Part shown: positions 8,765 through 17,760 of the stretch, piece by piece | Layout: every line of letters starts with the position of its first letter | How positions within the stretch are numbered: position 1 is the first letter of the stretch | NCBI GenBank assembly: GCA_035358815.1 | Contig: DAOPQC010000007.1 | Coordinates: 62,001 to 126,000 of the forward strand | DNA: 64,000 nucleotides | Source of the DNA: Thermoanaerobaculales bacterium | Lineage (GTDB): Bacteria > Acidobacteriota > Thermoanaerobaculia > Thermoanaerobaculales > Sulfomarinibacteraceae | Reading direction: 5' to 3' | Notes under the pieces: model-generated | Told to the model about the DNA's origin: nothing | The model's input: only the letters and a program-made list of their open reading frames with translations | Database searches by the model: none | Made by a program: the position numbers and the translations under genes

Positions 8765-10318
8765 ATGGAACGTCGTTGGATCGTAGCGGTCACCATCTCA
8801 GTGCTCGTGGTTGCCGGATCGGGAACGCTGCCTTCGGCCGAGCGCGAGCCCGGCAGCACGGCCCTCGACAAGGTCGAGCCGCTGCTGCTGCGGCAGCTCG
8901 AGCAAACGGGCCGGGCCGACTTCTTTGTCAGAATGGCCGAGAAGGCCGACCTGGTGCCGGCCGCCGCCCTGAGTTCGAAAGCCGAGCGCGGAGCGTTCGT
9001 GCTGGCGGCGCTCCAGCGGACAGCCGCCGAGAGTCAGCGCGGACTGCGCGGACTTCTCGACCGGCGCGGGGTCGCGTACAAGCCGTTCTACATCTCGAAC
9101 ACCGTCCTCGTGCACGGAGGATCCCGGGCGCTTGTCGACGAGCTCGCGGCCCGAGCCGACGTGGCACGGGTCACCGCCAACCACGAGGTCCAAGCGGTGG
9201 ACACGAGCCGAGGCTCACAGGGTGGTGGCGAGACGCGGGCCGTCGAGCCGAACATCTCCTTCGTTGGGGCACTCGATGTCTGGGCGATGGGGTTCACGGG
9301 CCAGGGGGCCGTGGTCGCGGTCAACGACACCGGCCTCGACGAGGACCATCCGGCGATCCGTAGTCATTACCGCGGCTGCCTGAACCCACCGTCGTGCACG
9401 TCAGAGAACCACAACTACAACTGGTGGGACGCGACCGGCACCTACCCGACCGATCCCTTTGACGGCCACGGGCACGGGACGCACGTGAGCGGGACCGCGG
9501 TCGGCGACGACGGCGGCGCCAACCAGATCGGCATGGCGCCGGGCGCCAAGACCATCCACTGCAAGGTGCTCACCGACGGGGGATCGACCTCCGATGGCGC
9601 CGTCACGACGTGCTTCCAGTGGAACCTGGCGCCCTGGGATCTGAATGGCGGCAACCCGGATCCGGGAGCCGCGCCTGATGTCGTGAACATCTCCTGGGGG
9701 TACTGGGGTGGCGGGCAGGATCAGTTCCGGGACGAGGTTCTCGCGCTGCACGCGGCCGGAATCCTGGTGGTCGCCGAGGCCGGGAACGAGGGGCCGGCCT
9801 GCGGGACGCTGCGCTCGCCCGGCGACTACAAGGAGGTGCTGACCGTAGGCTCGGTGAGCCAGGCGGTGCCCCACCCGGGCGAGATCTCGCCCTTCTCGGC
9901 GCGCGGCCCATCGATCCTCGATCCCTCGCCGCCGGACTACTTCCCGGACGTGATGGCGCCCGGCCAGAACATCCGGTCGTCCGTGCCGGGTGGCAATTAC
10001 GAGGTCTGGAGCGGGGTGGCGATGGCGACGCCGCACACCGCCGGTCTGGCCGCGCTGATGTGGTCGGCCTGCCCGGACCTGCGTGGCGTCGTCGAGCCGA
10101 CCATCACCATCATCCGCGACACCGCGGTCCCGCTGACCGGCCAGCCCGGCTCGGGCTGTGGCGGCGATTACACCCATGGCCCGAACAACGACTGGGGCTA
10201 CGGCACGGTTTATGCTCCCGCGGCCGTGCAGGCGGCCCTCGACTGGTGCGCCGGTGCGATCTTCGCCGACGGCTTCGAGTCCGGTGGCACGTCGGCCTGG
10301 TCGGTGACGGTGCCGTAG
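8765..10318 (+). CDS. Secreted S8 (subtilisin) family protein with catalytic Ser replaced by Ala
   Basis: A 517-residue protein. A signal peptide (about residues 1-25) is followed by an I9-like propeptide (about 35-145) and a subtilase domain (about 165-495). Catalytic Asp is in AVNDTGLD, catalytic His in GHGHGTHVSG, and the oxyanion Asn in AEAGNEGP. The serine-loop signature, normally GTSMATPH, reads GVAMATPH. Codon 10019-10021 is GCG (Ala419), so the nucleophile is missing while the fold is intact. The C-terminus ends FADGFESGGTSAWS, a tail I associate with secreted proteins of some Acidobacteriota. It is probably an inactive binding or scaffold protein, unless 10019 is a sequencing error. 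The start is chosen at the signal peptide after a G-rich site. Confidence 0.85.
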   Translation: MERRWIVAVTISVLVVAGSGTLPSAEREPGSTALDKVEPLLLRQLEQTGRADFFVRMAEKADLVPAAALSSKAERGAFVLAALQRTAAESQRGLRGLLDRRGVAYKPFYISNTVLVHGGSRALVDELAARADVARVTANHEVQAVDTSRGSQGGGETRAVEPNISFVGALDVWAMGFTGQGAVVAVNDTGLDEDHPAIRSHYRGCLNPPSCTSENHNYNWWDATGTYPTDPFDGHGHGTHVSGTAVGDDGGANQIGMAPGAKTIHCKVLTDGGSTSDGAVTTCFQWNLAPWDLNGGNPDPGAAPDVVNISWGYWGGGQDQFRDEVLALHAAGILVVAEAGNEGPACGTLRSPGDYKEVLTVGSVSQAVPHPGEISPFSARGPSILDPSPPDYFPDVMAPGQNIRSSVPGGNYEVWSGVAMATPHTAGLAALMWSACPDLRGVVEPTITIIRDTAVPLTGQPGSGCGGDYTHGPNNDWGYGTVYAPAAVQAALDWCAGAIFADGFESGGTSAWSVTVP

Positions 10319-10375
10319 CCGGCGGGCCGCGGCGAGGCAAGCGGGCGACTGTCGCGAGCTTCAACTGCGCCGCTC

Positions 10376-10477
10376 GGGCGCGGAAGCGGGCTCGGAAGCG
10401 GAAGCGGAAGCGGGCGGATCCTCGTCGGGAACGGGAACGGGAACGGGGAACGGGAACGGGCACGGGAGCGGGAACGC
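10376..10477. repeat. GCGGAA then GGGAAC hexamer tract
   Basis: Lies between the convergent subtilase and aldehyde dehydrogenase genes. GCGGAAGC units (10376-10415) are followed by about eight GGGAAC-like units (10427-10477). Low-complexity spacer, G-quadruplex-capable. Confidence 0.8.
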
Positions 10478-10516
10478 CCCGCTCCCGTTCGTGTGCCGCC
10501 TTCGTCTCGCGTCCGG

Positions 10517-11938
10517 CTACAGCCCCGGCAGGTAGAAGCAGACCACCTTGGGCTCGGTCATCTCGGCAAGCGAGAACTTGATGCCCTCGCGGCCTAGCCC
10601 TGAGTTCTTGATCCCGCCGAACGGCATCGAGTCGAGCCGGTAGTCGGTCGAGTCGTTGATCATCACGCCGCCGCAGTCGAGCCCCTCGGCGATCTTGTGG
10701 GCTGTCGCGAGGTCGCGCGTGAAGCCGGCCGCGTGCAGGCCGTAGTTGACCGAGTTGGCCTTGGCGATCGCCTCGTCGAGGTCGTCGACCGGGTAGAGGT
10801 TGACGGTCGGCCCGAACACCTCCTCGCGGTGCAGCGTCGCCTTCTCGGGCACGTTCTCGAGCACCGTCGGCTCGAGCAGCGCGCCCCGGCGGCCGCCGCC
10901 GGTGAGCACGGTCGCACCCATGTCGGCGGCCTCGCGGATCCACTTCTCGAGTCGCTTGGCCTCGCCCTCGGTGATCATCGGCCCCATGTCGGTGGCCTCG
11001 TCGAGCTTGTCGCCGATCCTGTAACGCTTGGTGAAGGCTACGAAGTGGTCCCGGAAGGCGGGGTACGCCTCGCGGTGGATGTAGATTCGCTGCACCCCGA
11101 TGCAGTTCTGGCCGGCCGCCCAGAAGGCGCCCGAGACGCAGGTCTCGGCGGCCCACTCGAGGTCGGCGTCGCGCCACACGATGACCGGCGAGTTGGAGCC
11201 GAGCTCCATGCCGACCTTCTTGAGGCCGATCTTCGACATGATCCGCTCGCCGGCCTCGACCCCACCGGTGAAAGACACCATGCGGACCCGCGGGTCCGCC
11301 ACCAGCGCGTCGCCGAGCACCGCGCCGTACCCGGTGAGGGTCTGCAGCACATCAGCCGGCAGCCCGGCCTCGAGCAGGGCCTCGGTCAGCTTGAGCGCCG
11401 ACAGCGGGGTCACCGTCGCCGGCTTCAGGATCACCGCGTTGCCGCCGGCGATCGCCGGCCCGAGCTTGTGGGCGACCAGGTTGAGGGGATCGTTGAACGG
11501 CGTGATGGCCAGCACCACGCCGACCGGCTCGCGGGTGTAGTAGCCGCGCCGCTGCTCGCCGCCGGGGAACGAGTTGAAGGGGATGACCTCGCCGCCGAGC
11601 CGCTTCGCCTCCTCGGCCGAGATGGTGAGGGTGTTGACGCAGCGCCGCGCCTCCTTGCGCGCCTCGCGGATCGTCTTCGAGCCCTCGCGCGCAATGGTGG
11701 TCGCGAACTCCTCGAGCTGGTCGGCGACGATCGCGGCGGTCTTGAACAGCACCTGGGCGCGCTCGTACGTGGTCATCCGCCGGGCGGTCGTCGTCGCGGC
11801 GGCCGCGGCGGCGAGCGCCGTCTCCACATCCGCATGAGTCGCCGCGGGGACGGTGTCGATCAGCGAGTCGTCAAAGGGATCGCGGACGTCGATCGACTTC
11901 GGGCGGTCGACCCATTCGCCGGCGAGCAGCATCCTCAT
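10517..11938 (-). CDS. NAD(P)-dependent aldehyde dehydrogenase
   Basis: A 473-residue member of the ALDH superfamily. Visible catalytic residues are Asn149 (TPFND), Glu245 (GMELGSNSP) and the nucleophile Cys279 (GQNCIGVQR). The Rossmann element is FTGGVEAGERI. It oxidises an aldehyde to an acid, or a CoA ester in some branches. The ATG overlaps the stop of the homoserine dehydrogenase gene by four bases (ATGA), implying translational coupling. I infer that L-aspartate 4-semialdehyde is a candidate substrate; family annotation alone cannot decide that. Confidence 0.88.
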   Translation of the reverse strand: MRMLLAGEWVDRPKSIDVRDPFDDSLIDTVPAATHADVETALAAAAAATTTARRMTTYERAQVLFKTAAIVADQLEEFATTIAREGSKTIREARKEARRCVNTLTISAEEAKRLGGEVIPFNSFPGGEQRRGYYTREPVGVVLAITPFNDPLNLVAHKLGPAIAGGNAVILKPATVTPLSALKLTEALLEAGLPADVLQTLTGYGAVLGDALVADPRVRMVSFTGGVEAGERIMSKIGLKKVGMELGSNSPVIVWRDADLEWAAETCVSGAFWAAGQNCIGVQRIYIHREAYPAFRDHFVAFTKRYRIGDKLDEATDMGPMITEGEAKRLEKWIREAADMGATVLTGGGRRGALLEPTVLENVPEKATLHREEVFGPTVNLYPVDDLDEAIAKANSVNYGLHAAGFTRDLATAHKIAEGLDCGGVMINDSTDYRLDSMPFGGIKNSGLGREGIKFSLAEMTEPKVVCFYLPGL

Positions 11939-12957
11939 GAGTGCCTCCACATCGTGAGCAGATCGGCAAGCAGCGCGAACCCGGTCTGCCGGCGACCGGC
12001 GCCGGGTCCGATGATGGTCACCTCGCCCAGGGCGTCGGTGGTGATGGTCATGGCGTTGGTGGCGCCGCCGACCCCGGCGAGCGGGTGGCTGAGCGGCAGG
12101 CGCTGGGGCGCCACCGAGGCGTGGACGCCGTGCTCGTCGCGCCAAACCCGGCCGATCAGCTTGTAGCGCTGACCGTCGGATGCCGCTTGGGAGATATCCG
12201 CGGATGAGATCTCGGTGATGCCCTGGCACGGGCTGTCGGACGGCCTGAGGTTCGCGCCGAAGACGACGTTGGCGAGGATCGTGACCTTGGCGAGCGCGTC
12301 GAGTCCGAGGACGTCGGCGTCCGGGACTGCCTCGGCGTAGCCGAGCTGCTGCGCCTGGGCGAGGGCCGCCTGGTAGTCCATGCCGCCTTCCATCTGGGTC
12401 AGGATGTAGTTGGTGGTGCCGTTGAGGATCCCCCGCATCTCGCTGATGGTGGACCCGGCCAGCGTCTCGCGGATCAGCCCGAGCAGCGGCGTGCCCGCCA
12501 TGACCGTGCCCTCGTAGAGCAGCTGCAGCCCGCTCTCGCGGGCGATCTCGATCAGCTCCTTCGAATGGAGGGCGAGCGGGCCCTTGTTGGTCGTCGTCAC
12601 GTGCATGCCGCGCTCGAGGGCGGCGCGGATGTGATCGGTGGCGGGCTGACCGGTCGTGATGTCGGTGTAGGTGGCCTCGATCATGGCGTCCGCGTCGGCC
12701 TCGGCGATCATGGTTGGGGCATCCCACGATTGGCCGACGCCGGTCCAGTCGGACAGCGACTCGCCGCGGCCGACCCGGGCCAGCGCCTCGGCCAGGTCGA
12801 GCCCGTCAGGGTCGTAGGCGCTTCCCTTGAGCATGTCCGCGATGCCGACCACCACGGCGTCGAAGCCGAAACTCTGCGCCAGCTCCTCGCGCTTGGCGAG
12901 CAGGAGCTCGGAAAGGCCCTGGCCGACGGTGCCGAAGCCGATGAAAAGCAGCCGCAT
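11935..12957 (-). CDS. Homoserine dehydrogenase, short form without ACT domain
   Basis: A 340-residue protein. The N-terminal Rossmann motif is FIGFGTVGQGL (residues 5-15). TTNKGPLAL holds the conserved Lys125. GTVMAGTPLLG and LNGTTNYILTQM are family signatures, and LGLDALAKV holds catalytic Asp220/Lys224. It interconverts L-homoserine and L-aspartate 4-semialdehyde with NAD(P). The regulatory ACT domain found in many biosynthetic homologues is absent. It sits 9 bases after the PLP-enzyme stop and overlaps the aldehyde dehydrogenase by 4 bases, so three enzymes form one transcript. That grouping is unlike a standard threonine operon. Confidence 0.9.
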   Translation of the reverse strand: MRLLFIGFGTVGQGLSELLLAKREELAQSFGFDAVVVGIADMLKGSAYDPDGLDLAEALARVGRGESLSDWTGVGQSWDAPTMIAEADADAMIEATYTDITTGQPATDHIRAALERGMHVTTTNKGPLALHSKELIEIARESGLQLLYEGTVMAGTPLLGLIRETLAGSTISEMRGILNGTTNYILTQMEGGMDYQAALAQAQQLGYAEAVPDADVLGLDALAKVTILANVVFGANLRPSDSPCQGITEISSADISQAASDGQRYKLIGRVWRDEHGVHASVAPQRLPLSHPLAGVGGATNAMTITTDALGEVTIIGPGAGRRQTGFALLADLLTMWRHS

Positions 12958-12966
12958 GGTGTCCTC

Positions 12967-14343
12967 CTAGATCCTCGCCAGAGCCTGGTCGAGGTCGGCG
13001 ATGGTGTCGTCAGGGTGCTCGGCGCCGACGCATAGCCGGACCATCGTCGGCTTGATGCCGGCGAGCTTGCGGCCTTCCTCGCCCTGCTGCTGGTGGGTCG
13101 AGATGGCGGGAATGGTGGCGACCGACTTGATGCGTCCGAGGTCGGTCGCACGGTAGGTGCGCTCGAGCGCATCGAAGAAGCGCCGTGCGTCGGCGGCCGT
13201 GCCCTTGATGTCGAACGACATCAGGTGGCCGAAGGCCGGGGCGCCGTCGTCGACCAGCGTCATGTAGCGGCTGGCGAGCCCGTGCAGGGGATGGTGGGGG
13301 AGGCCGAGGTAGTCGACGCGGTCGACCTTCGGGTGGTGCGACAGGAACTCGGCCACAGCCATCGTGTTGCGGGACATGTGTGCGATCTTGAGGCGCAGGG
13401 TGCGGACCTCGTTGAGGATGTAGTGGGCGACGCTGGGCGCCATGCACGGCCCGGAGTCGCGGAACGGCCACAGCTTGAGCCACAGCGCGTAGTCGGCGCG
13501 CACCTCGTCGTCGAGGTGCTTCGACACCAGCCCGTGACGGGCGATGACGCCGCCGGCGATCGCGTCGCCGCCGGCGCCGGCGGTCTTGGACAGGGAGTGG
13601 ACGACGATGTCGGCGCCGTGCTGGAGCGGCCGCATGAGCGCCGGTGTGGCGATCGTCGCGTCAACGATGAGGGGAATCCCGTGGGCGTGCGCGAGCTCGG
13701 CGACCGCCGCCACATCGAAGCACGCCTGCTGTGGGTTGGACGGCATCTCGGCGTAGAGGAAGCGGGTGTTGCTGTCGACCAGCGGCTCCCAGGCCTCGAT
13801 CCGCCACGGCTCGGTCACCCAGCGCACCCGGGCGCCGCGCTCGGCCATCCGCAGGTTGAACAGCTGGAAGGTGCCGCCGTAGACCTGGGACGCGGACACG
13901 AAGTTGATGTCCTCGGCCCCGTGCGTGCGCTTGGCGAGGAGCGGCTCGGTCGCCTGCTTGATGGCGGCCATCCCGGACGACGTGCAGAGCCCGGTGGCGT
14001 CGGCGTCGCAGCCGTACGACTCGAGCAGCGCCAGGGTCTCCTCGAGGTAGAAGACGGTCGGGTTGTGGATCCGCGAGTAGCACCAGGTCGGGATCTGGTA
14101 CGACAGCGCCGCCTCCATCTCGTCGGAGTCGCGGTAGGCCTGGGAGGTGGATGGGAAGACCGGCTCGATGATCCCGCCCTGCCCGCCGGAAAAGGCCTCC
14201 TCGACGCTGTACATGCCGTGCACCGCGATGGTGTCGAACTTGAGCCGCCGCACCCGCGCGCGGTGGGCCGCGCGCCGGGCCAGCGCCTCCTTAGCCTGCG
14301 CCACATACCGCTCGACGCCGGACTTGGACATCGTCGTCGCCAT
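12967..14343 (-). CDS. Cys/Met-metabolism PLP-dependent enzyme (trans-sulfuration family)
   Basis: A 458-residue fold-type I enzyme. The PLP lysine is Lys253 in HSLSKTAGAGG, with Asp228 in IVDATIATP, Tyr89/Arg91 in CYSRIHNPT and SSGMAAIK at 122-129. The family includes methionine gamma-lyase, cystathionine beta/gamma-lyases and O-acetylhomoserine sulfhydrylase. It has a basic N-terminal extension of about 35 residues. Reaction type is unresolved. Position directly upstream of homoserine dehydrogenase suggests a homoserine-, homocysteine- or methionine-related substrate. The ATG at 14343 follows GGGAGGAGCC. Confidence 0.88.
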   Translation of the reverse strand: MATTMSKSGVERYVAQAKEALARRAAHRARVRRLKFDTIAVHGMYSVEEAFSGGQGGIIEPVFPSTSQAYRDSDEMEAALSYQIPTWCYSRIHNPTVFYLEETLALLESYGCDADATGLCTSSGMAAIKQATEPLLAKRTHGAEDINFVSASQVYGGTFQLFNLRMAERGARVRWVTEPWRIEAWEPLVDSNTRFLYAEMPSNPQQACFDVAAVAELAHAHGIPLIVDATIATPALMRPLQHGADIVVHSLSKTAGAGGDAIAGGVIARHGLVSKHLDDEVRADYALWLKLWPFRDSGPCMAPSVAHYILNEVRTLRLKIAHMSRNTMAVAEFLSHHPKVDRVDYLGLPHHPLHGLASRYMTLVDDGAPAFGHLMSFDIKGTAADARRFFDALERTYRATDLGRIKSVATIPAISTHQQQGEEGRKLAGIKPTMVRLCVGAEHPDDTIADLDQALARI

Positions 14344-14641
14344 CGGCTCCTCCCTGTCGAGGGGGCCGCGTCGCGGCCCCGTGTTCGCGCATGGTCGTGG
14401 CGTTTCATACCGCAATCACGGCCTCAGTTCAAGCCGCCGAACACGATTCGGCGGAAACGGTCCCGGAGCAGTCCAGGCGAACTCTGTTCGATCCAGATGT
14501 CAAGTCCCGCATATCATCCACTTGCGATTTGATTTCATGTTTGATCCTTCGATTGGGAGTCGGCAAGGCCGGGGCGCGGGCACGGGCGCCGGCGCAGCAG
14601 CGGGGACGCTGACGGCTGCTCCGGTCGAAGCGGCCGGGCTC

Positions 14642-15043
14642 TCACTCCCGCACGTCGTGGCCGGCCGAGCGAAGGCAGGCCAACGCCGGGTCGAGCTGCG
14701 CCTCGCGCACCAGGATGTGATCGGTGTCGAAGGTCGACAGCACGAAGGCCGGGATCCCGGCGCCGGCAAGGGCGCCGGCGATGGCGGCGAGCACTCCGAC
14801 GGCCTCGAGATCGAGGGGCCCGGCAACGCGCAGGCAGCGCCATCCCCGCGACACCTCGGCATCCGCGGGCGCGAAACGCTCCTCGCACACCACCGACACC
14901 TCGTCGTCGGTGAAGGTGACCGAGAGCAGCCCGTCGCCGAGGTCGCGGTCGAGGTCGGCCTGCTCGGGATCGAGACGGCAGATCGCGAATCGGTCCGGCA
15001 GCACGTCGAGGGTGAACGAGACGGAGGCGGTGGAAGTCGTCAT
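14642..15043 (-). CDS. ACT-domain regulatory protein
   Basis: A 133-residue protein of two ACT-like halves. The second has the typical VGVLAAIAGALAGAGIPAF segment (about residues 76-94), followed by STFDTDHILV. Such stand-alone ACT proteins bind amino acids. It lies upstream of, and on the same strand as, the PLP/homoserine dehydrogenase/ALDH genes, separated by 298 bases. It could sense a related amino acid, which is inference. The start is MTTSTASVSFTL; longer frames read into the repeat tract upstream and are rejected. Confidence 0.75.
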   Translation of the reverse strand: MTTSTASVSFTLDVLPDRFAICRLDPEQADLDRDLGDGLLSVTFTDDEVSVVCEERFAPADAEVSRGWRCLRVAGPLDLEAVGVLAAIAGALAGAGIPAFVLSTFDTDHILVREAQLDPALACLRSAGHDVRE

Positions 15044-15089
15044 GGGGAGATGGTAGACGATGCCCGGTTCGATCAGAACTTCAATGCCC

Positions 15090-15210
15090 GTCTCCGTGCC
15101 CGTGCCCGAGCTCGGGGCCTGTGCCGTTGCTGCCCGTCCGTCGGACACCGAGACGGAGGCGGGCACGGAGACCGAGACGGAAGCGGGCGCGGAAGCGGAA
15201 GCGGAAGGGG
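15090..15210. repeat. Hexamer-type repeat tract with long-range 13-bp inverted arms
   Basis: Units of GACGGA, GGGCAC and GCGGAA type lie between the divergent ACT and sulfatase-like genes. GTCTCCGTGCCCG at 15090-15102 is perfectly complementary to 15160-15172. The tract can therefore form a stem with a 57-base loop in the shared promoter region. Confidence 0.6.
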
Positions 15211-15263
15211 CGACCAGGGTTCGCATCTCGTCTCGGTTGCTCGGCGCGGGTAAACTGCACCTC

Positions 15264-17738
15264 ATGGTCGATTGCAGTCTCGCCGTCGTGACCGGCGGCC
15301 GGCGCCGGCGGGCCGGCATCGCACGTCCGTGCACCGTCGCTCTGGCCTTGCTGGCCGCCGTCGCGTGCGGCGGCGGTGACGCAGGCGTCGCGCCGTTCGC
15401 GGGCGATCTCGAGACCATGGACACGCTGTTCGATTTCGCAGCCAATGCACGATCGGCCCGGACGCTGCGCGAGACACGGCGGATCGACCCGGGATCAGCA
15501 GCCGAGGCCGGGCTGCTGGCCGCCGGATGGGGGCGGCCGGAGGTCGATCCGACCAGCGGGAAGCCGTACGTGTGGGCGGTTTCGACCGTCGCGTCGCTCG
15601 AGCTCACCGCGCTGCGCCCTGGGCCAACCAGGCTCGGCTTCACCTGCCGCCCGTTCGCGTTCGAGGGTGCGCCGCCCCAGGTGATCGAGGTCGCGGCGAA
15701 CGGCGTCGCGATCGGTGCCGTCACCCTGGCCACCGGCACTGCAGACTACAGCCTCGAGATCCCGGGAGGGCGCGTGCGGCCGGGGCGCAACCGGTTCGAG
15801 CTGCGCTTCGCCTACGCCGAGGCGCCGGCCAACCGGGATGCGGGCTCGGACGATCGGCGCACGCTGGCGGCGGCCTTCGAGGAGCTGTGGCTCGAGCGGG
15901 TCGGGGGCCCGGCCGCGGCCCGGATCGCCCAACCCGCGGCCCCCGGCGCGACCCGCGAGGGTCTCGTGCTGCCCGCCGGGACCGGGCTCGCTTTCACGGT
16001 GGTGCCGGAAGGCGAGGTCGTCCTCGACCTCGGCGCCGGCGGCACGGCCGGCCTGGTGGCCTGGTTCGGCGCTCCTGCCGGCGACAAGGTGCTGGTGACC
16101 GGCCGCGGTGACCGTCCCGGGCCGGTCGCGATCCGCTGGCCGGCCGGGCGGAGGCTCGAGATCGGCTTCGCGGCGGCGGGCCCGGAGGCGGCCGTCGTGC
16201 GGCCGCGGCTCGTCGGCCGCGACGCGCGGGTGCGGACGCCGCCCAACCTGCTCCTGGTTGTCGTCGACACCCTGCGCGCGGACTTCGTCGGGGCGTACCG
16301 GCCCGGCGCGCGCACGCCGGCGATCGACGCCGTGGCCGCGTCGGGTGCGCTGTTCGAGCGGGCCTATGCTCACATCGCGATCACCGGTCCCAGCCACGCG
16401 AGCCTGTTCACCTCCCGGTTGCCGTTCGAGCACGGGGTGCGCAACAACGCCCAGATTCTCGACGGTTCGGCGGCGACCCTGGCCGAGGCGCTCCGCGACG
16501 GCGGCTGGACGACGGCCGCCGTGGTCAGCCTGGGCGTGCTCAAGCGCGACTTCGGGTTCGACCAGGGGTTCGACATCTTCCGCGACGACTTCGGCGGTGA
16601 CTGGATGAAGGACGCTGGGGAGGTCACGGCCCAGGCCACGGCGCTGGCCGTGGAGGCGCTGGCCGAGCCGTACTTCCTGTGCGTCCACTACTCCGATCCT
16701 CACGAGCCATACGCGCCGCCCGACCTCGCCTACCCGTGGGCCGAGCTTGAGCTCGACGGCCGACCGGTGGGCGCGATTCGTGCCAGCGGCCGCAGCTCGA
16801 CCGTGCCGCTCGACATCCCGGCCGGGTCCCACACCCTCCGCTTCCGGGCGCGGGATCCGGGCCTGGACCCGGGTCGCTGGTACCGACTGGACGCGTTACG
16901 GCTCGAAGGCGACGGGGTCTCGGTCGGGCGCGGCAGCTGGGAGGTGGTGGAGAGCCGCGGCAGCCCGCCGACCTACCAGGCTCGGCTGCCGGCTGCGCTC
17001 GAGGTCGTCAACCGTGCGGGCGCCGGCCGCGCCGCCGAGCTCCACGTCAACTTCAAGCAGCGGCTCGACATCGCCGAGGTCCGCACGCGCTACGCCCAGG
17101 AGGTCGAGTACGCCGACCGCCAGATCGGGAGGCTGCTGGAGGCGCTGCGGGCCGGCGGCCTGCTCGACCACACGCTGGTCGTGGTCCTGTCGGACCACGG
17201 CGAGGGCCTCGGCTTCCACAACCACATCGGCCACATCCACCAGGTCTACGACACCCTGCTCAGGGTGCCGCTGATCGTCTCCTTCCCGGGCGCCGTACCG
17301 CCGGGTCTGCGGATCCGCGACGTGGTGAGCCTGGTCGACGTGTTCCCGACGATCGCCGAGCTGCTGGGGCTGGAGGCCCCGTCGCCCGCGAGCGGCGTCA
17401 GCCTGGTCTCGCTGCTGCGCGGCCAGCCGATGGCGCCGCGCGCGGTGCTGGCCGCGACCTACCGGCCGGAGGCCTTCACCGACAAGCAGTCGATCATCAG
17501 CGACGGCTTCAAGTACATCCACTCGTGGTCGCCGGAGCGGGAGTGGGAGGAGCTCTACGACCTTGAAGGCGACCCGGCCGAGCTCGAGGACCTGATCGCG
17601 ACGCGGCCCGAGGTCGCCGCCCGTCTCCGCGCCGCCCTCGCGGACCGGCTGGCCGCCTCGCCTCAAGGATCGGCGGTGCCGGTCGAGCTGAGCGCGGCCG
17701 ACCGCGACCGGCTGCGGGCCCTCGGCTACCTGCACTGA
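15264..17738 (+). CDS. Sulfatase-like lipoprotein (alkaline-phosphatase superfamily)
   Basis: An 824-residue protein. The hydrophobic N-terminus ends in a lipobox-like AAVAC followed by GGG, so export and lipidation are likely. A non-catalytic region (about 40-320) is followed by the sulfatase fold. Metal site: LVVVDTLRADF (about 330-340). Nucleophile region: ITGPSHASLF with Thr374 where formylglycine-type sulfatases have Cys or Ser in C/S-x-P-x-R. The second metal site is LSDHGEGLGFHNH (about 645). Hydrolysis of a sulfate or phosphate ester is expected, but the Thr argues against formylglycine chemistry. The C-terminus ends LRALGYLH. It lies 22 bases upstream of an arylsulfotransferase-like gene. 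TAAACT at 15251-15256 suggests an almost leaderless mRNA. Confidence 0.83.
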   Translation: MVDCSLAVVTGGRRRRAGIARPCTVALALLAAVACGGGDAGVAPFAGDLETMDTLFDFAANARSARTLRETRRIDPGSAAEAGLLAAGWGRPEVDPTSGKPYVWAVSTVASLELTALRPGPTRLGFTCRPFAFEGAPPQVIEVAANGVAIGAVTLATGTADYSLEIPGGRVRPGRNRFELRFAYAEAPANRDAGSDDRRTLAAAFEELWLERVGGPAAARIAQPAAPGATREGLVLPAGTGLAFTVVPEGEVVLDLGAGGTAGLVAWFGAPAGDKVLVTGRGDRPGPVAIRWPAGRRLEIGFAAAGPEAAVVRPRLVGRDARVRTPPNLLLVVVDTLRADFVGAYRPGARTPAIDAVAASGALFERAYAHIAITGPSHASLFTSRLPFEHGVRNNAQILDGSAATLAEALRDGGWTTAAVVSLGVLKRDFGFDQGFDIFRDDFGGDWMKDAGEVTAQATALAVEALAEPYFLCVHYSDPHEPYAPPDLAYPWAELELDGRPVGAIRASGRSSTVPLDIPAGSHTLRFRARDPGLDPGRWYRLDALRLEGDGVSVGRGSWEVVESRGSPPTYQARLPAALEVVNRAGAGRAAELHVNFKQRLDIAEVRTRYAQEVEYADRQIGRLLEALRAGGLLDHTLVVVLSDHGEGLGFHNHIGHIHQVYDTLLRVPLIVSFPGAVPPGLRIRDVVSLVDVFPTIAELLGLEAPSPASGVSLVSLLRGQPMAPRAVLAATYRPEAFTDKQSIISDGFKYIHSWSPEREWEELYDLEGDPAELEDLIATRPEVAARLRAALADRLAASPQGSAVPVELSAADRDRLRALGYLH

Positions 17739-17760
17739 GCGCTGGCATGGCGAAGCGGCG

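Noticed and set aside
15060..15263. Longer N-terminus for the sulfatase-like lipoprotein
   Set aside because: The extra 68 codons lie in hexamer repeats and would hide the lipoprotein signal; ATG at 15264 is preferred.
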